A stretch of 42,644 bases of DNA, taken from the NCBI GenBank assembly GCA_016293615.1, contig JAEDDX010000019.1:1-42644 (forward strand). The letters are read 5' to 3'. Shown piece by piece: positions 15,906 to 23,625 of this stretch. Origin of the DNA: Acetatifactor sp. GTDB lineage: Bacteria > Bacillota > Clostridia > Lachnospirales > Lachnospiraceae. Position 1 is the stretch's first letter. Each line of letters opens with the position of its first letter. Both the position numbers and the translations under genes were made by a program. Under the pieces are notes generated by a model, which was not told the DNA's origin, made no database searches, and saw nothing but the letters and a program-made list of their open reading frames with translations.

Positions 15906-18900
15906 ATGAACGGAAATTTGCTGTTGCCTTTTTACAACAACTGGACTTTCCTCAGAACGGAACTAAACACCACAATGGGTGAGCTGGAGAGACAAAAGAC
16001 CAGATTTGTCCCGGTGGAGCTGCCCCACGACTGGCTGATCTATGACACGAAGAATCTGTATCGCGACGGCTGCGGCTGGTACCGCAAGGAGTTTGAATTG
16101 GAGACCGGCGAGATCGATGACCTGGGTATGGACCTGACTGCCAGAAAGGTGAAGCGTACCGACGGCATCGAGTCCGTCAGCGCGAGAATCGGCAGAGGCG
16201 AGCGACTGATCCTGCGTTTTGACGGAGTCTATATGGATTCTACCGTCTATGTCAACGGCAAGAAGATCGGCGACTGGAAGTACGGATATTCTACCTTTGA
16301 TATGGACATTACTTCCGCAGTCGTTTCCGGCAAGAACCAGATCACCGTGCAGGTGCGTCATCAGTCACCCAACAGCAGATGGTATTCCGGCGCCGGCATC
16401 TACAGAAAAGTTTATCTGAAAATCTGTCCTGTGGCATATCTGCCTATGGATGGTACATATATTCATACAGAGGCGGTCGATGGAGGCTACGCCCTCAAGG
16501 CGGTGACGGAGGTGGCCGGAAAGGTCGATTCCGACATCGGATGCGTCTATCGGCTGTATCAGGGTGAGACTTTGGTCAGGGATTTTGGGTTCCGTGCGGC
16601 CTGTGAAGGCAAGAGCGTTCTGGACGAGGTTGTGGAGGATCCCGTGCTCTGGGATGTGGACGAGCCCAACTGCTATCGTCTCGCGGTAGAGCTTTGCAGA
16701 GAGGGAAGAAGAATCGTCATCGACCGTCAGGATATCACGGTCGGCTTCAGAACACTCACCTTTACGACGGACAAAGGGCTGTTCTTAAACGGCCGTCATC
16801 TGGTCATCCACGGTGTTTGCGAACACCATGATCTGGGGTGTCTGGGTGCAACCTTCCGTTATCCTGCCATGAAGAGGAAGATTAAGATCCTGAAGAAGAT
16901 GGGCGTCAACGCCATTCGGACCAGTCACAACATGCCCGCTCCCGGGCTCATGGAGCTGGGAGATAAGATGGGTATGCTCATCTTAAGCGAAGGCTTCGAT
17001 ATGTGGGAGCGCAGGAAGACGGACTATGATTACGCAAGATTCTTTGACAAGTGGGTGGAGAAGGATGTGGCCAGCTGGGTGCGCAGGGACAGAAACCATC
17101 CCTGTCTGCTGATGTGGTCCATCGGCAATGAGATCGTGGATACGCATATCGACGAACACGGACAGGACATCACGAAGCGCCTTCGCGATGCGGTCAGAGT
17201 ACATGACCCTCTGGAGAATGCGCCCGTGTCCATCGGTTCTAACTATATGTTCTGGAGCAACGCCCAGAAGTGTGCGGACATTCTCAAGACCGCCGGTTAT
17301 AACTACGGAGAGGCCTGCTATGAAGAGCATCACAGAGAACATCCCGACTGGGTGATGTATGGCAGTGAGACTGCTTCCCTGGTGCAGAGCCGCGGTATTT
17401 ATCATTTCCCCTACGAGCAGTCCGTGCTCTCCGATGAGGACGAGCAGTGCTCCGCTCTGGGCAACTCCTGTACAAGCTGGGGCGCCAAGAGCTGGGAGAA
17501 GGTCATCACGGACCACCGGGATGCAGAGTATGTCTGGGGACAGTTCCTCTGGAGCGGCTTTGACTATATCGGAGAGCCCACACCCTATCATACCAAGAAT
17601 TCCTACTTCGGACAGATCGACACGGCAGGCTTCCCGAAGGACTCCTTCTATGTGTATCAGGCTGAGTGGACCGATGGGAAGAAGGCGCCCATGGTGCATG
17701 TATTCCCCTACTGGGACTTCAATCCCGGACAGCTGATCGATGTGAGAGTCTGCTCCAATGCGCCTGTGGTGGAACTGTTCGTCAACGGTGTTTCCCAGGG
17801 CAGGAGAGAGATCGACCACGCCAACGGGACGGTGCTGGTACCCACCTGGAAGGTACCTTATGAGCCCGGCTGCATCACTGCGGTCGCTTACGATGAGAAC
17901 GGCGCGGAAGTGGCGAGAGAGACCCGCTCCTCCTTTGGAGATTCGAAGAAAATCGTGCTGGAAGCCGATAAGCTCACCATGCTTGCCGATACCAGGGCGC
18001 TTCGCTTTATCACGGTTTCGACCGTGGACGAGAACGGCAACCCTGTAGAAAATGCCGCAGATTATGTACAGGTTGACATCGAAGGCCCCGGCAGAGTCCT
18101 TGGCATGGACAACGGAGACAGCACCGACTATGACAGATACAAGACCAATGTCAGAAAGCTTTTTGCAGGAAAGCTTCTGATCGTTGTGGGCAGCACGGCC
18201 CAGACCGGCGAGATCATCGTGAAGGTAACCGGCAGAAACTTAGAACCCGCCGAAATCAGGCTCACTTCCGTGGAGGTTCCCGCGGATGAACTGAAGAAGA
18301 CCTGGCTCGAAGACTGCATAGAAATGGGAGAGAGAGAGCTGCCTGAGAGAATTCCCGTGAGAAAGGTGGAGCTTTGCGCACAGGAAAGTCTGCAGCTTAC
18401 ACCGGAACATCCTTCCGTTTTGGTGGGAGCGACCTTCTTCCCTGCGGATACGACCGACAGACAGTTAGAGTGGAAGGCTGTCACGGCATATGGTGTTGAG
18501 GTGAACTTCGCAACCGTGGAAGCAGGCACAGACGCCGACGGCAGAGCGTATGCGAAGATAACCGCCCGCGGCGACGGTCAGTTCTATGTCCGCTGTATGG
18601 TGAAAAAGGAATCCCGCGCCATCGTTATTTCCCAGCTGGAATGCAGCGCGCAGGGCTTCGGACTTGCGAATATCGATCCTTATTCCTTCGTGTCCGCGGC
18701 ACTGTACACAGACAGCACGGGTGAGATCGGAAACGGCAACGAGAAGGGAATCGCGACCGCGCGGGGCAAGGAGAGCAGTGTGACCTATGAGAACCTTGAC
18801 TTTGGCGACTATGGCTCCAATGAATTGACCATTCCGGTATTTGCCCTCGACGGACAGAGATATACCTTCGACCTGTGGCTCGGAAAACCCGGCGCGGAAG

Positions 18901-19439
18901 GCAGCCGGATGCTGACGCAGCTCGTTTACGAGAAGCCCTCCATCTGGAATGTTTACCAGGAGGAGACCTTCCGTCTTCCGGAGAGAATCCGCGGACTTGC
19001 AACCATCACGCTGGTAGCAAGAGAGAAGGTTCACATCAAGGGCTTCACCTTTACAAGGCAGAAGAAAGCCTTTGAGAACATCGGTGCGGATGAGTTCAGC
19101 GCAATCTACGGTGACAGCTTCACCAGGGAGCCCGGTGTCATCAGGCGCATCGGCAACAATGTCACGATCGCCATTGAAAATATGGACTTTGGAAATCTCG
19201 GCACAACGAAGGTGACCCTCTGCGGCAGAACACCCCACGAGGTGAATGCAGTGCATATCCTCTTTACCAACGAAGCAGGTGTCACCGTGAGAAGAATGGT
19301 TGAGTTTCAGGGAACCGGTTCCGAGCAGTGCACCGAACAGACTTTCCACATTGACAGAATTGTCGGCAAGGGTAAGATAGAGCTTGTATTCCTGCCCGGA
19401 AGTGAGTTTGATCTGAAGTCCGTGCAGTTTGGCAGATAA
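15906..19439 (+). CDS. Glycoside hydrolase family 2 protein (beta-galactosidase/beta-glucuronidase type)
   Basis: A 1177-residue cytoplasmic enzyme (no signal peptide) expected to remove a beta-linked sugar from oligosaccharides. Order of domains: N-terminal jelly-roll sugar-binding domain (GWYRKEFE, GVYMDSTVYVNG), Ig-like domain, then a TIM barrel with the acid/base Glu409 in WSIGNE and the nucleophile Glu488 in YGSETAS. A DUF4982-like domain follows (PMVHVFPYWDFNPG, VELFVNG). The C-terminal third has an Ig-like segment and two related beta-rich modules, each with a pattern like ENLDFGDYGS / ENMDFGNLGT, resembling carbohydrate-binding modules. ATG 15906 has GGAGG 8 bp upstream; an in-frame TTG at 15888 is less likely. 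The exact sugar cannot be told from sequence. Confidence 0.92.
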   Translation: MNGNLLLPFYNNWTFLRTELNTTMGELERQKTRFVPVELPHDWLIYDTKNLYRDGCGWYRKEFELETGEIDDLGMDLTARKVKRTDGIESVSARIGRGERLILRFDGVYMDSTVYVNGKKIGDWKYGYSTFDMDITSAVVSGKNQITVQVRHQSPNSRWYSGAGIYRKVYLKICPVAYLPMDGTYIHTEAVDGGYALKAVTEVAGKVDSDIGCVYRLYQGETLVRDFGFRAACEGKSVLDEVVEDPVLWDVDEPNCYRLAVELCREGRRIVIDRQDITVGFRTLTFTTDKGLFLNGRHLVIHGVCEHHDLGCLGATFRYPAMKRKIKILKKMGVNAIRTSHNMPAPGLMELGDKMGMLILSEGFDMWERRKTDYDYARFFDKWVEKDVASWVRRDRNHPCLLMWSIGNEIVDTHIDEHGQDITKRLRDAVRVHDPLENAPVSIGSNYMFWSNAQKCADILKTAGYNYGEACYEEHHREHPDWVMYGSETASLVQSRGIYHFPYEQSVLSDEDEQCSALGNSCTSWGAKSWEKVITDHRDAEYVWGQFLWSGFDYIGEPTPYHTKNSYFGQIDTAGFPKDSFYVYQAEWTDGKKAPMVHVFPYWDFNPGQLIDVRVCSNAPVVELFVNGVSQGRREIDHANGTVLVPTWKVPYEPGCITAVAYDENGAEVARETRSSFGDSKKIVLEADKLTMLADTRALRFITVSTVDENGNPVENAADYVQVDIEGPGRVLGMDNGDSTDYDRYKTNVRKLFAGKLLIVVGSTAQTGEIIVKVTGRNLEPAEIRLTSVEVPADELKKTWLEDCIEMGERELPERIPVRKVELCAQESLQLTPEHPSVLVGATFFPADTTDRQLEWKAVTAYGVEVNFATVEAGTDADGRAYAKITARGDGQFYVRCMVKKESRAIVISQLECSAQGFGLANIDPYSFVSAALYTDSTGEIGNGNEKGIATARGKESSVTYENLDFGDYGSNELTIPVFALDGQRYTFDLWLGKPGAEGSRMLTQLVYEKPSIWNVYQEETFRLPERIRGLATITLVAREKVHIKGFTFTRQKKAFENIGADEFSAIYGDSFTREPGVIRRIGNNVTIAIENMDFGNLGTTKVTLCGRTPHEVNAVHILFTNEAGVTVRRMVEFQGTGSEQCTEQTFHIDRIVGKGKIELVFLPGSEFDLKSVQFGR

Positions 19440-19463
19440 GTTTTGGATTGGAGATTTTAAAGT

Positions 19464-20429
19464 ATGTTACATCGTTTTATCCCGGACAGTTACCTGCCCG
19501 TGACGGCTCTGGTGGGGATTCTGGCTGCCTTTGCCGCGACTGTTTTCATGACACAGAAATTGCAGGGCCTGTTGCCCAAGGACGGCGGCAGAGAGTTTGC
19601 GCATGACGGCAAGCTCTCCGCCGGCAAACCGAGAGGAGCGGGGATTATCTTCGTGCTGTGTTATGTCGCTGCGGCCCTGCTGTTTGCCCCCTTAAGCCCG
19701 GAGATTGTCATCTATCTGATCCTGACTGTGATCTGCATGATGACAGGCTTTCTGGACGATGCTGCCAGGAATCCGTGGGGAGAGTACAAGAAGGGCTTTC
19801 TGGACTTGTGCGTGGCAGCCATGGTTGCCATGACATTTTTAAAATTTAACTCCAACACCATCGAGCTTGCACTGTTTCATACACAGATCACGATTCCGCC
19901 GGTTGTCTATGCCATCCTTGCGATGATTCTGGTCTGGACATCGGTGAATGTCACGAACTGTGCAGACGGTGTCGACGGATTATCCGGGACGCTGACCATC
20001 ATCACCGTCATGACCATATATGCAATCTATCGGATTACCAAAACAGGAGAGGACATCTCCTACCTGATCTTATTGTTTGCGGTCTGCATTCTGGGGTATC
20101 TGTGGTTCAACGCCACGCCCAGCAAGCTGATGATGGGAGACGCGGGTTCCCGCTCCATGGGCCTGTTTATCAGCATTGCGATCCTGAAGACGGGGAGCCC
20201 GCTGTTATACCTTCCCGTGGCACTGGTATTGATTCTGGACGGCGGTCTGGGACTCATCAAGGTATCCCTGATCCGTTTTTTAAAGATTCATATTATGACC
20301 AATATCAGAACCCCTCTGCATGACCATGTGCGCAAGGTCTGGACCTGGTCCAATACACAGACGGTTTTCCGCTTTGCAATCGTGCAGATCATTATTTCAG
20401 TGGCGCTGATCTACGCCCTGCAGATGTAG
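19464..20429 (+). CDS. MraY-family glycosyltransferase (GT4-like)
   Basis: A polytopic membrane enzyme of the MraY/WecA/TagO group, which moves a phospho-sugar from a UDP-sugar to undecaprenyl phosphate. The 321 residues show about ten hydrophobic segments and the catalytic motifs: LDDAARN (Asp98, Asp99), NVTNCADGVDGLSG (about residues 162-175) and MGDAGSRSMG. The loop that is HHH in classical MraY reads TPLHDHVRK here. That and the surroundings (a glycosidase and greA, not the division/cell-wall cluster) suggest a second, divergent MraY-like protein. GGAG lies 12 bp before the ATG. Whether the acceptor is Park-nucleotide or another UDP-sugar is open. Confidence 0.85.
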   Translation: MLHRFIPDSYLPVTALVGILAAFAATVFMTQKLQGLLPKDGGREFAHDGKLSAGKPRGAGIIFVLCYVAAALLFAPLSPEIVIYLILTVICMMTGFLDDAARNPWGEYKKGFLDLCVAAMVAMTFLKFNSNTIELALFHTQITIPPVVYAILAMILVWTSVNVTNCADGVDGLSGTLTIITVMTIYAIYRITKTGEDISYLILLFAVCILGYLWFNATPSKLMMGDAGSRSMGLFISIAILKTGSPLLYLPVALVLILDGGLGLIKVSLIRFLKIHIMTNIRTPLHDHVRKVWTWSNTQTVFRFAIVQIIISVALIYALQM

Positions 20430-20446
20430 AAGGAGAGTGAAAGGAA

Positions 20447-20950
20447 TTGTATGATAAATTAACACCCGGCGATATCAAAAAGATGGAAGAAGAGATTGAA
20501 TATCGCAAGCTTGTGGTTCGCCCCAAGGCACTCGAGGATGTCAAGGAAGCCAGGGCACAGGGCGATCTGAGCGAGAACTTTGAATACTATGCCGCCAAGA
20601 AATTCAAGAACCAGAATGACAGCCGAATCCGTTATCTGGAGAAGATGATCAGGACGGCGACGATCATTTCCGAGGAATCCGCCGAGGATGAAGTCGGCAT
20701 GAACAATACGGTGACCGTGGAATTCGTGGATGACGGTACGGTCGAAACCTACAAGATCGTGACGACCGTCCGCGCCAATTCTCTGGAGAACCTGATTACG
20801 AATGAGAGCCCGCTCGGCAAGGCACTGATGGGAAAAAAGGTCGGCGACATCGTAACCGTTTTTGTGAATGATGCGATTTCCTATGAAGTGAAGATTATTC
20901 GGATCGAGAATACTGTGGATGACGGCAGTGATAAATTGAGGAGTTACTGA
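20447..20950 (+). CDS. greA: Transcript cleavage factor GreA
   Basis: GreA inserts its coiled coil into the secondary channel of RNA polymerase and rescues backtracked complexes by cleaving the RNA 3' end. The 167-residue product has the N-terminal coiled coil with the acidic tip GDLSENFEY (catalytic Asp and Glu) and a C-terminal FKBP-like domain (SPLGKALMGKKVGD). The start is a TTG at 20447: it gives the family N-terminus (MYDKLT...), AAGGAG lies 12 bp upstream with a second AAAGGA directly before, and no other in-frame start fits. It follows the MraY-like gene by 17 bp and overlaps the next start by one base (TGATG), so these genes form an operon. Confidence 0.92.
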   Translation: MYDKLTPGDIKKMEEEIEYRKLVVRPKALEDVKEARAQGDLSENFEYYAAKKFKNQNDSRIRYLEKMIRTATIISEESAEDEVGMNNTVTVEFVDDGTVETYKIVTTVRANSLENLITNESPLGKALMGKKVGDIVTVFVNDAISYEVKIIRIENTVDDGSDKLRSY

Positions 20951-22443
20951 TGAAAAAATATCTCTTGTTTGACCTTGACGGAACACTGACCGATCCCAAG
21001 GTTGGAATCTGTACCTGTGTGCAGTATGCGCTGGCCTCCTTCGGTATCGAGGCGCCGGATATCGATAAACTGGAACCCTTTATCGGGCCCCCGCTGAAGG
21101 ACAGCTTCATGCAGTTCTACCACATGGACAGTGAGCAGGCGGACGCTGCGATCGCAAAATACAGGGAGCGGTACTCAGAGGTCGGATTGTTTGAGAATAC
21201 CGTCTATGAGGGGATTCCCCAAATGCTGCGCACACTGAAAGCAAAGGGGATGCTCCTGGCCGTGGCCTCGAGCAAGCCGACCGTTTTTGTGGAACGGATT
21301 CTGCAGCATTTCGGGATCCGTGACTGTTTCAAGGCAGTCGTGGGAAGCGAGCTGGACGGCAGCAGAGTGCAGAAGGACGAGGTGGTGGCGGAAGCGCTTC
21401 GCCAACTGTTCGGGCAAAAGCCCGTGGCGAAGGAGCAGGTCTATATGATCGGCGACCGCAGGTTCGATGTCGAGGGTGCCAGGGCCATGGGCATTGAGAG
21501 CATCGGCGTGACATACGGCTACGGTTCCATGGAGGAACTGAAGGCGGCAAAGGCTGACTATATTGTACAGTCCGTTGCGGAGCTTCAGAAATTCCTGCTG
21601 CGCGAAGTGGAGGAGCCAAGATCCGGGCTGACACTGCAGAGGCTGTTCAAGACCATCTACCCGCTGCTGTTGTTCTGGCTGGTCAAGACTGCCGCAATGG
21701 TTTTCGTGCAGGTCATGTTCATCCAAATGGGCGGAAGCATATTCGGGACACCGATGATTGTATTCGAAAACGGGAACCCCGCAGGTGCGACACCCGCCGG
21801 AAGTGCAGTCATGTCGATCTTCGGATTCCTCGCAGGCGCAGCCGCAGTCTGGAAGGGAGCCCGCATCATGATAAAGAGGGCAGGAGAGGAATCGAAGCTT
21901 CTGCATCTTCGAAAGGATGCACCGGTCACTTACGGCTATCTGGCGGCAGCCGCAGTGGGCGCAATGCTGGGTCTGAACCTGTTTTTGCAGCTGACCGGAC
22001 TGGTCAAAGCCTCCGAAGCGTATGAAAAGACCGCACAGTCGCAGTATGCCGTGCCTGTATTGGCCGGGATATTACTCTACGGTATCGCAGCGCCGGTTGC
22101 GGAGGAGCTGCTGTTTCGCGGTATCATCTACAACGGCCTGAAAAGAGGCATCCGGGTCAGACATGCGATATTGTTCTCAGCCGCCCTGTTTGGTGTCTAC
22201 CACGGCAATTCCGTGCAGGCTCTGTACGGGTTCCTGATGGGCTGTCTGTTCGCATACGGGTATGAGTATTTCGGCTCATTCAAGGTTCCTTTGGGACTGC
22301 ATATCGGGGTCAATCTATGCACCTATCTGTTGAGCCTTTTTATGGACAGTGACGCCGTCTGGGTCAACTGGCCGGTGTGTGTGATCGCATTGACGGTCAG
22401 TGTGCTCGGGCTGTGTGCGATGCGCGGCAGGAAGAAAATTTGA
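20950..22443 (+). CDS. HAD phosphatase fused to CPBP intramembrane protease
   Basis: One 497-residue chain with two enzymes. Residues 1 to about 215 are a HAD hydrolase of the phosphoglycolate phosphatase (Gph/PpaX) type: FDLDGTLTD (Asp8, Asp10), VASSKPT (motif II), a Lys region and MIGDRRFDVEGA (motif IV). Residues about 225-497 hold roughly seven hydrophobic segments and the CPBP/Abi (Rce1-like) protease motifs: EELLFRG (Glu385, Glu386, Arg390), FGVYHGN (motif 2) and HIGVN (motif 3). The HAD part should face the cytosol. CPBP proteins process prenylated proteins or bacteriocins in some systems; what this fusion does is unknown. No frameshift or internal start with a good ribosome binding site is seen at the junction. 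Its start overlaps the greA stop. Confidence 0.85.
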   Translation: MKKYLLFDLDGTLTDPKVGICTCVQYALASFGIEAPDIDKLEPFIGPPLKDSFMQFYHMDSEQADAAIAKYRERYSEVGLFENTVYEGIPQMLRTLKAKGMLLAVASSKPTVFVERILQHFGIRDCFKAVVGSELDGSRVQKDEVVAEALRQLFGQKPVAKEQVYMIGDRRFDVEGARAMGIESIGVTYGYGSMEELKAAKADYIVQSVAELQKFLLREVEEPRSGLTLQRLFKTIYPLLLFWLVKTAAMVFVQVMFIQMGGSIFGTPMIVFENGNPAGATPAGSAVMSIFGFLAGAAAVWKGARIMIKRAGEESKLLHLRKDAPVTYGYLAAAAVGAMLGLNLFLQLTGLVKASEAYEKTAQSQYAVPVLAGILLYGIAAPVAEELLFRGIIYNGLKRGIRVRHAILFSAALFGVYHGNSVQALYGFLMGCLFAYGYEYFGSFKVPLGLHIGVNLCTYLLSLFMDSDAVWVNWPVCVIALTVSVLGLCAMRGRKKI

Positions 22444-22491
22444 ACGAAAAGACTGAAAGTTACGGTAAGAAGAAGGGAATAGAAAAACAGT

Positions 22492-23019
22492 ATGAACGCA
22501 GAAATGAAGGTATTGACAGATGAAATTATCCGCAAGTCACTGCTGTCAGGAGCAAAGGCAGGCCTGGTAATCGGCATCATCGCGCTGGTAATCGGAGGAG
22601 TGATCCTGTTTATCAACATCAGAAAAACAAAGCAGAACAAAGCGCTCAGGGCTTCCGGCGAAATTGTTCCCAAGGGCAAGGCGATTGCCGCTTCAATACG
22701 CGCGATTGTGGCAATGCTGTTTCTGACCTGGGGGATTGCCTTTACTTTAGGCTCTGTGAAGAACATAAGTGCGGCGGGCGACTTTACCGTTTCCAAGCAG
22801 ACCATTATCAGCAAGGATAAGGATGTGCAGGTGGTTCGTAAGAAGGGCAAGAAGAGAACCAAGACGACCTGCTACTTCACCTTCTCCGAGCTGGGCAGGA
22901 AGAAGGTTGCACAGACCAGATACAATAAGTTTGAGGAAGGCGATGAACTGTATCTGATTCTGGACGGAGGCAGTATCGTTAAGATCTACGATGCTTCCGA
23001 ATATACCTATCAGCCGTAA
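22492..23019 (+). CDS. Small two-helix membrane protein of unknown function
   Basis: 175 residues. Two hydrophobic segments (about residues 20-42 and 68-88) are separated by a short basic loop. A soluble C-terminal domain of about 85 residues then follows, rich in Lys and beta-forming residues, containing TCYFTFSELGRKK and GDELYLILD. The layout resembles small membrane proteins with an extracellular or cytosolic SH3/OB-like tail. I do not recognise the family. A weak AAGAAGGGA site lies before the ATG. Its stop codon is 7 bp from the left end of repeat element B, so its transcript would run into that structured region. Confidence 0.65.
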   Translation: MNAEMKVLTDEIIRKSLLSGAKAGLVIGIIALVIGGVILFINIRKTKQNKALRASGEIVPKGKAIAASIRAIVAMLFLTWGIAFTLGSVKNISAAGDFTVSKQTIISKDKDVQVVRKKGKKRTKTTCYFTFSELGRKKVAQTRYNKFEEGDELYLILDGGSIVKIYDASEYTYQP

Positions 23020-23036
23020 AAAAGAACTCCCTTTCG

Positions 23037-23192
23037 GCGTCCCAGCGCCAAAGCCCTGCATGTCCGATTGCGGACACGCCGGTTAGGAGAAGGCGTCCCT
23101 GCGCCAAAGCCCTGCATGTCCGATTGCAGACACGAGGGGAGGGGATGGCGTCCCAGCGCCAAAGCCCTGCATGTCCGATTGCAGACACGCTC
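23037..23192 (-). repeat. Left array of element B: three 55-56 bp units
   Basis: Units begin at 23037, 23093 and 23148 on the plus strand with GCGTCCC. Each contains GCGCCAAAGCCCTGCATGTC and then a small hairpin, GTCCGATTGCGGAC in the first and GTCCGATTGCAGAC in the next two. Confidence 0.8.
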
Positions 23193-23270
23193 TCGCTTGG
23201 AGTTCGTCGTAGCGGTACATAAGGTCCTAAAGTACAGGACCTAAGTACCGACGACTCACTACAGTCTGCA
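23178..23270 (-). repeat. 93-nt hairpin core of element B
   Basis: This is the reverse complement of 12887-12979 except at 23224 and 23240. In the core orientation the apical stem is GGTCCT/AGGACC here and GATCCT/AGGATC in element A, so both sides of one base pair have changed together. Confidence 0.85.
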
Positions 23271-23592
23271 ACAGACACGCCGGGCTTGTCGGGGCCGCCT
23301 TCCTATAGAGTCTTGTCTGCAATAGACACGCCGGGCTTGGTGGGGACGCCTTCCTGTAGAGTCTTGCCTGCAACAGACACGCAGGGCTTGTCGGGGCCGC
23401 CTTCCGATGGCCGGAGTGGATGAGTCTGCAACAGACACGCAGGGCTTGGTGGGGACGCCTTTCGATGGCCGGAGTTAGTATGTCTGCAACCGGACATGCA
23501 GGGCTTGGTGGGGACGCCTTTCGATGGCCGGAGTGGATGAGTTTGCAACTGGACACGCAGGGCTTGTCGGGGACGCCTTCACGAAAAGGGAG
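23264..23592 (+). repeat. Right array of element B: six 51-59 bp units
   Basis: Units start at 23264, 23315, 23366, 23424, 23482 and 23541. The pattern is GTCTGCAACAGAC (a 5-bp hairpin), then ACGCAGGGCTTG, GGGGACGCCTT and, in units 3-5, CGATGGCCGGAG. The two units nearest the core lack that last block (51 bp), so there are two sub-types. Confidence 0.8.
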
Positions 23593-23625
23593 AAAAGAAT
23601 AAACGAACGATTCTAAGGAGTATTT

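Larger units (their letters stand above)
23027..23592. repeat. Repeat element B: larger, inverted relative of element A
   Basis: About 566 bp. The left end is CTCCCTTTCGGCGTCCC; the right end is the reverse complement of CTCCCTTTTCGTGAAGGC. Three units on the left run leftwards, a 93-nt core lies at 23178-23270, and six units on the right run rightwards. Relative to element A the core is on the opposite strand. It fills the space between a membrane protein gene (7 bp away) and the GNAT-GH67 gene (33 bp to its ATG). Open frames within it are repeat translations. No transposase, cas gene or regular spacers are present. Confidence 0.85.

Noticed and set aside
22979..23556. Several open frames of 80-110 codons within the repeat elements (also 12665-13052)
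   Set aside because: They are translations of tandem repeats and the core; the same peptide strings appear in both elements because the DNA is repeated. No start signals.
23027..23592. CRISPR array
   Set aside because: Units differ in length, are in two orientations around a fixed core, lack unique spacers, and no cas genes are near.
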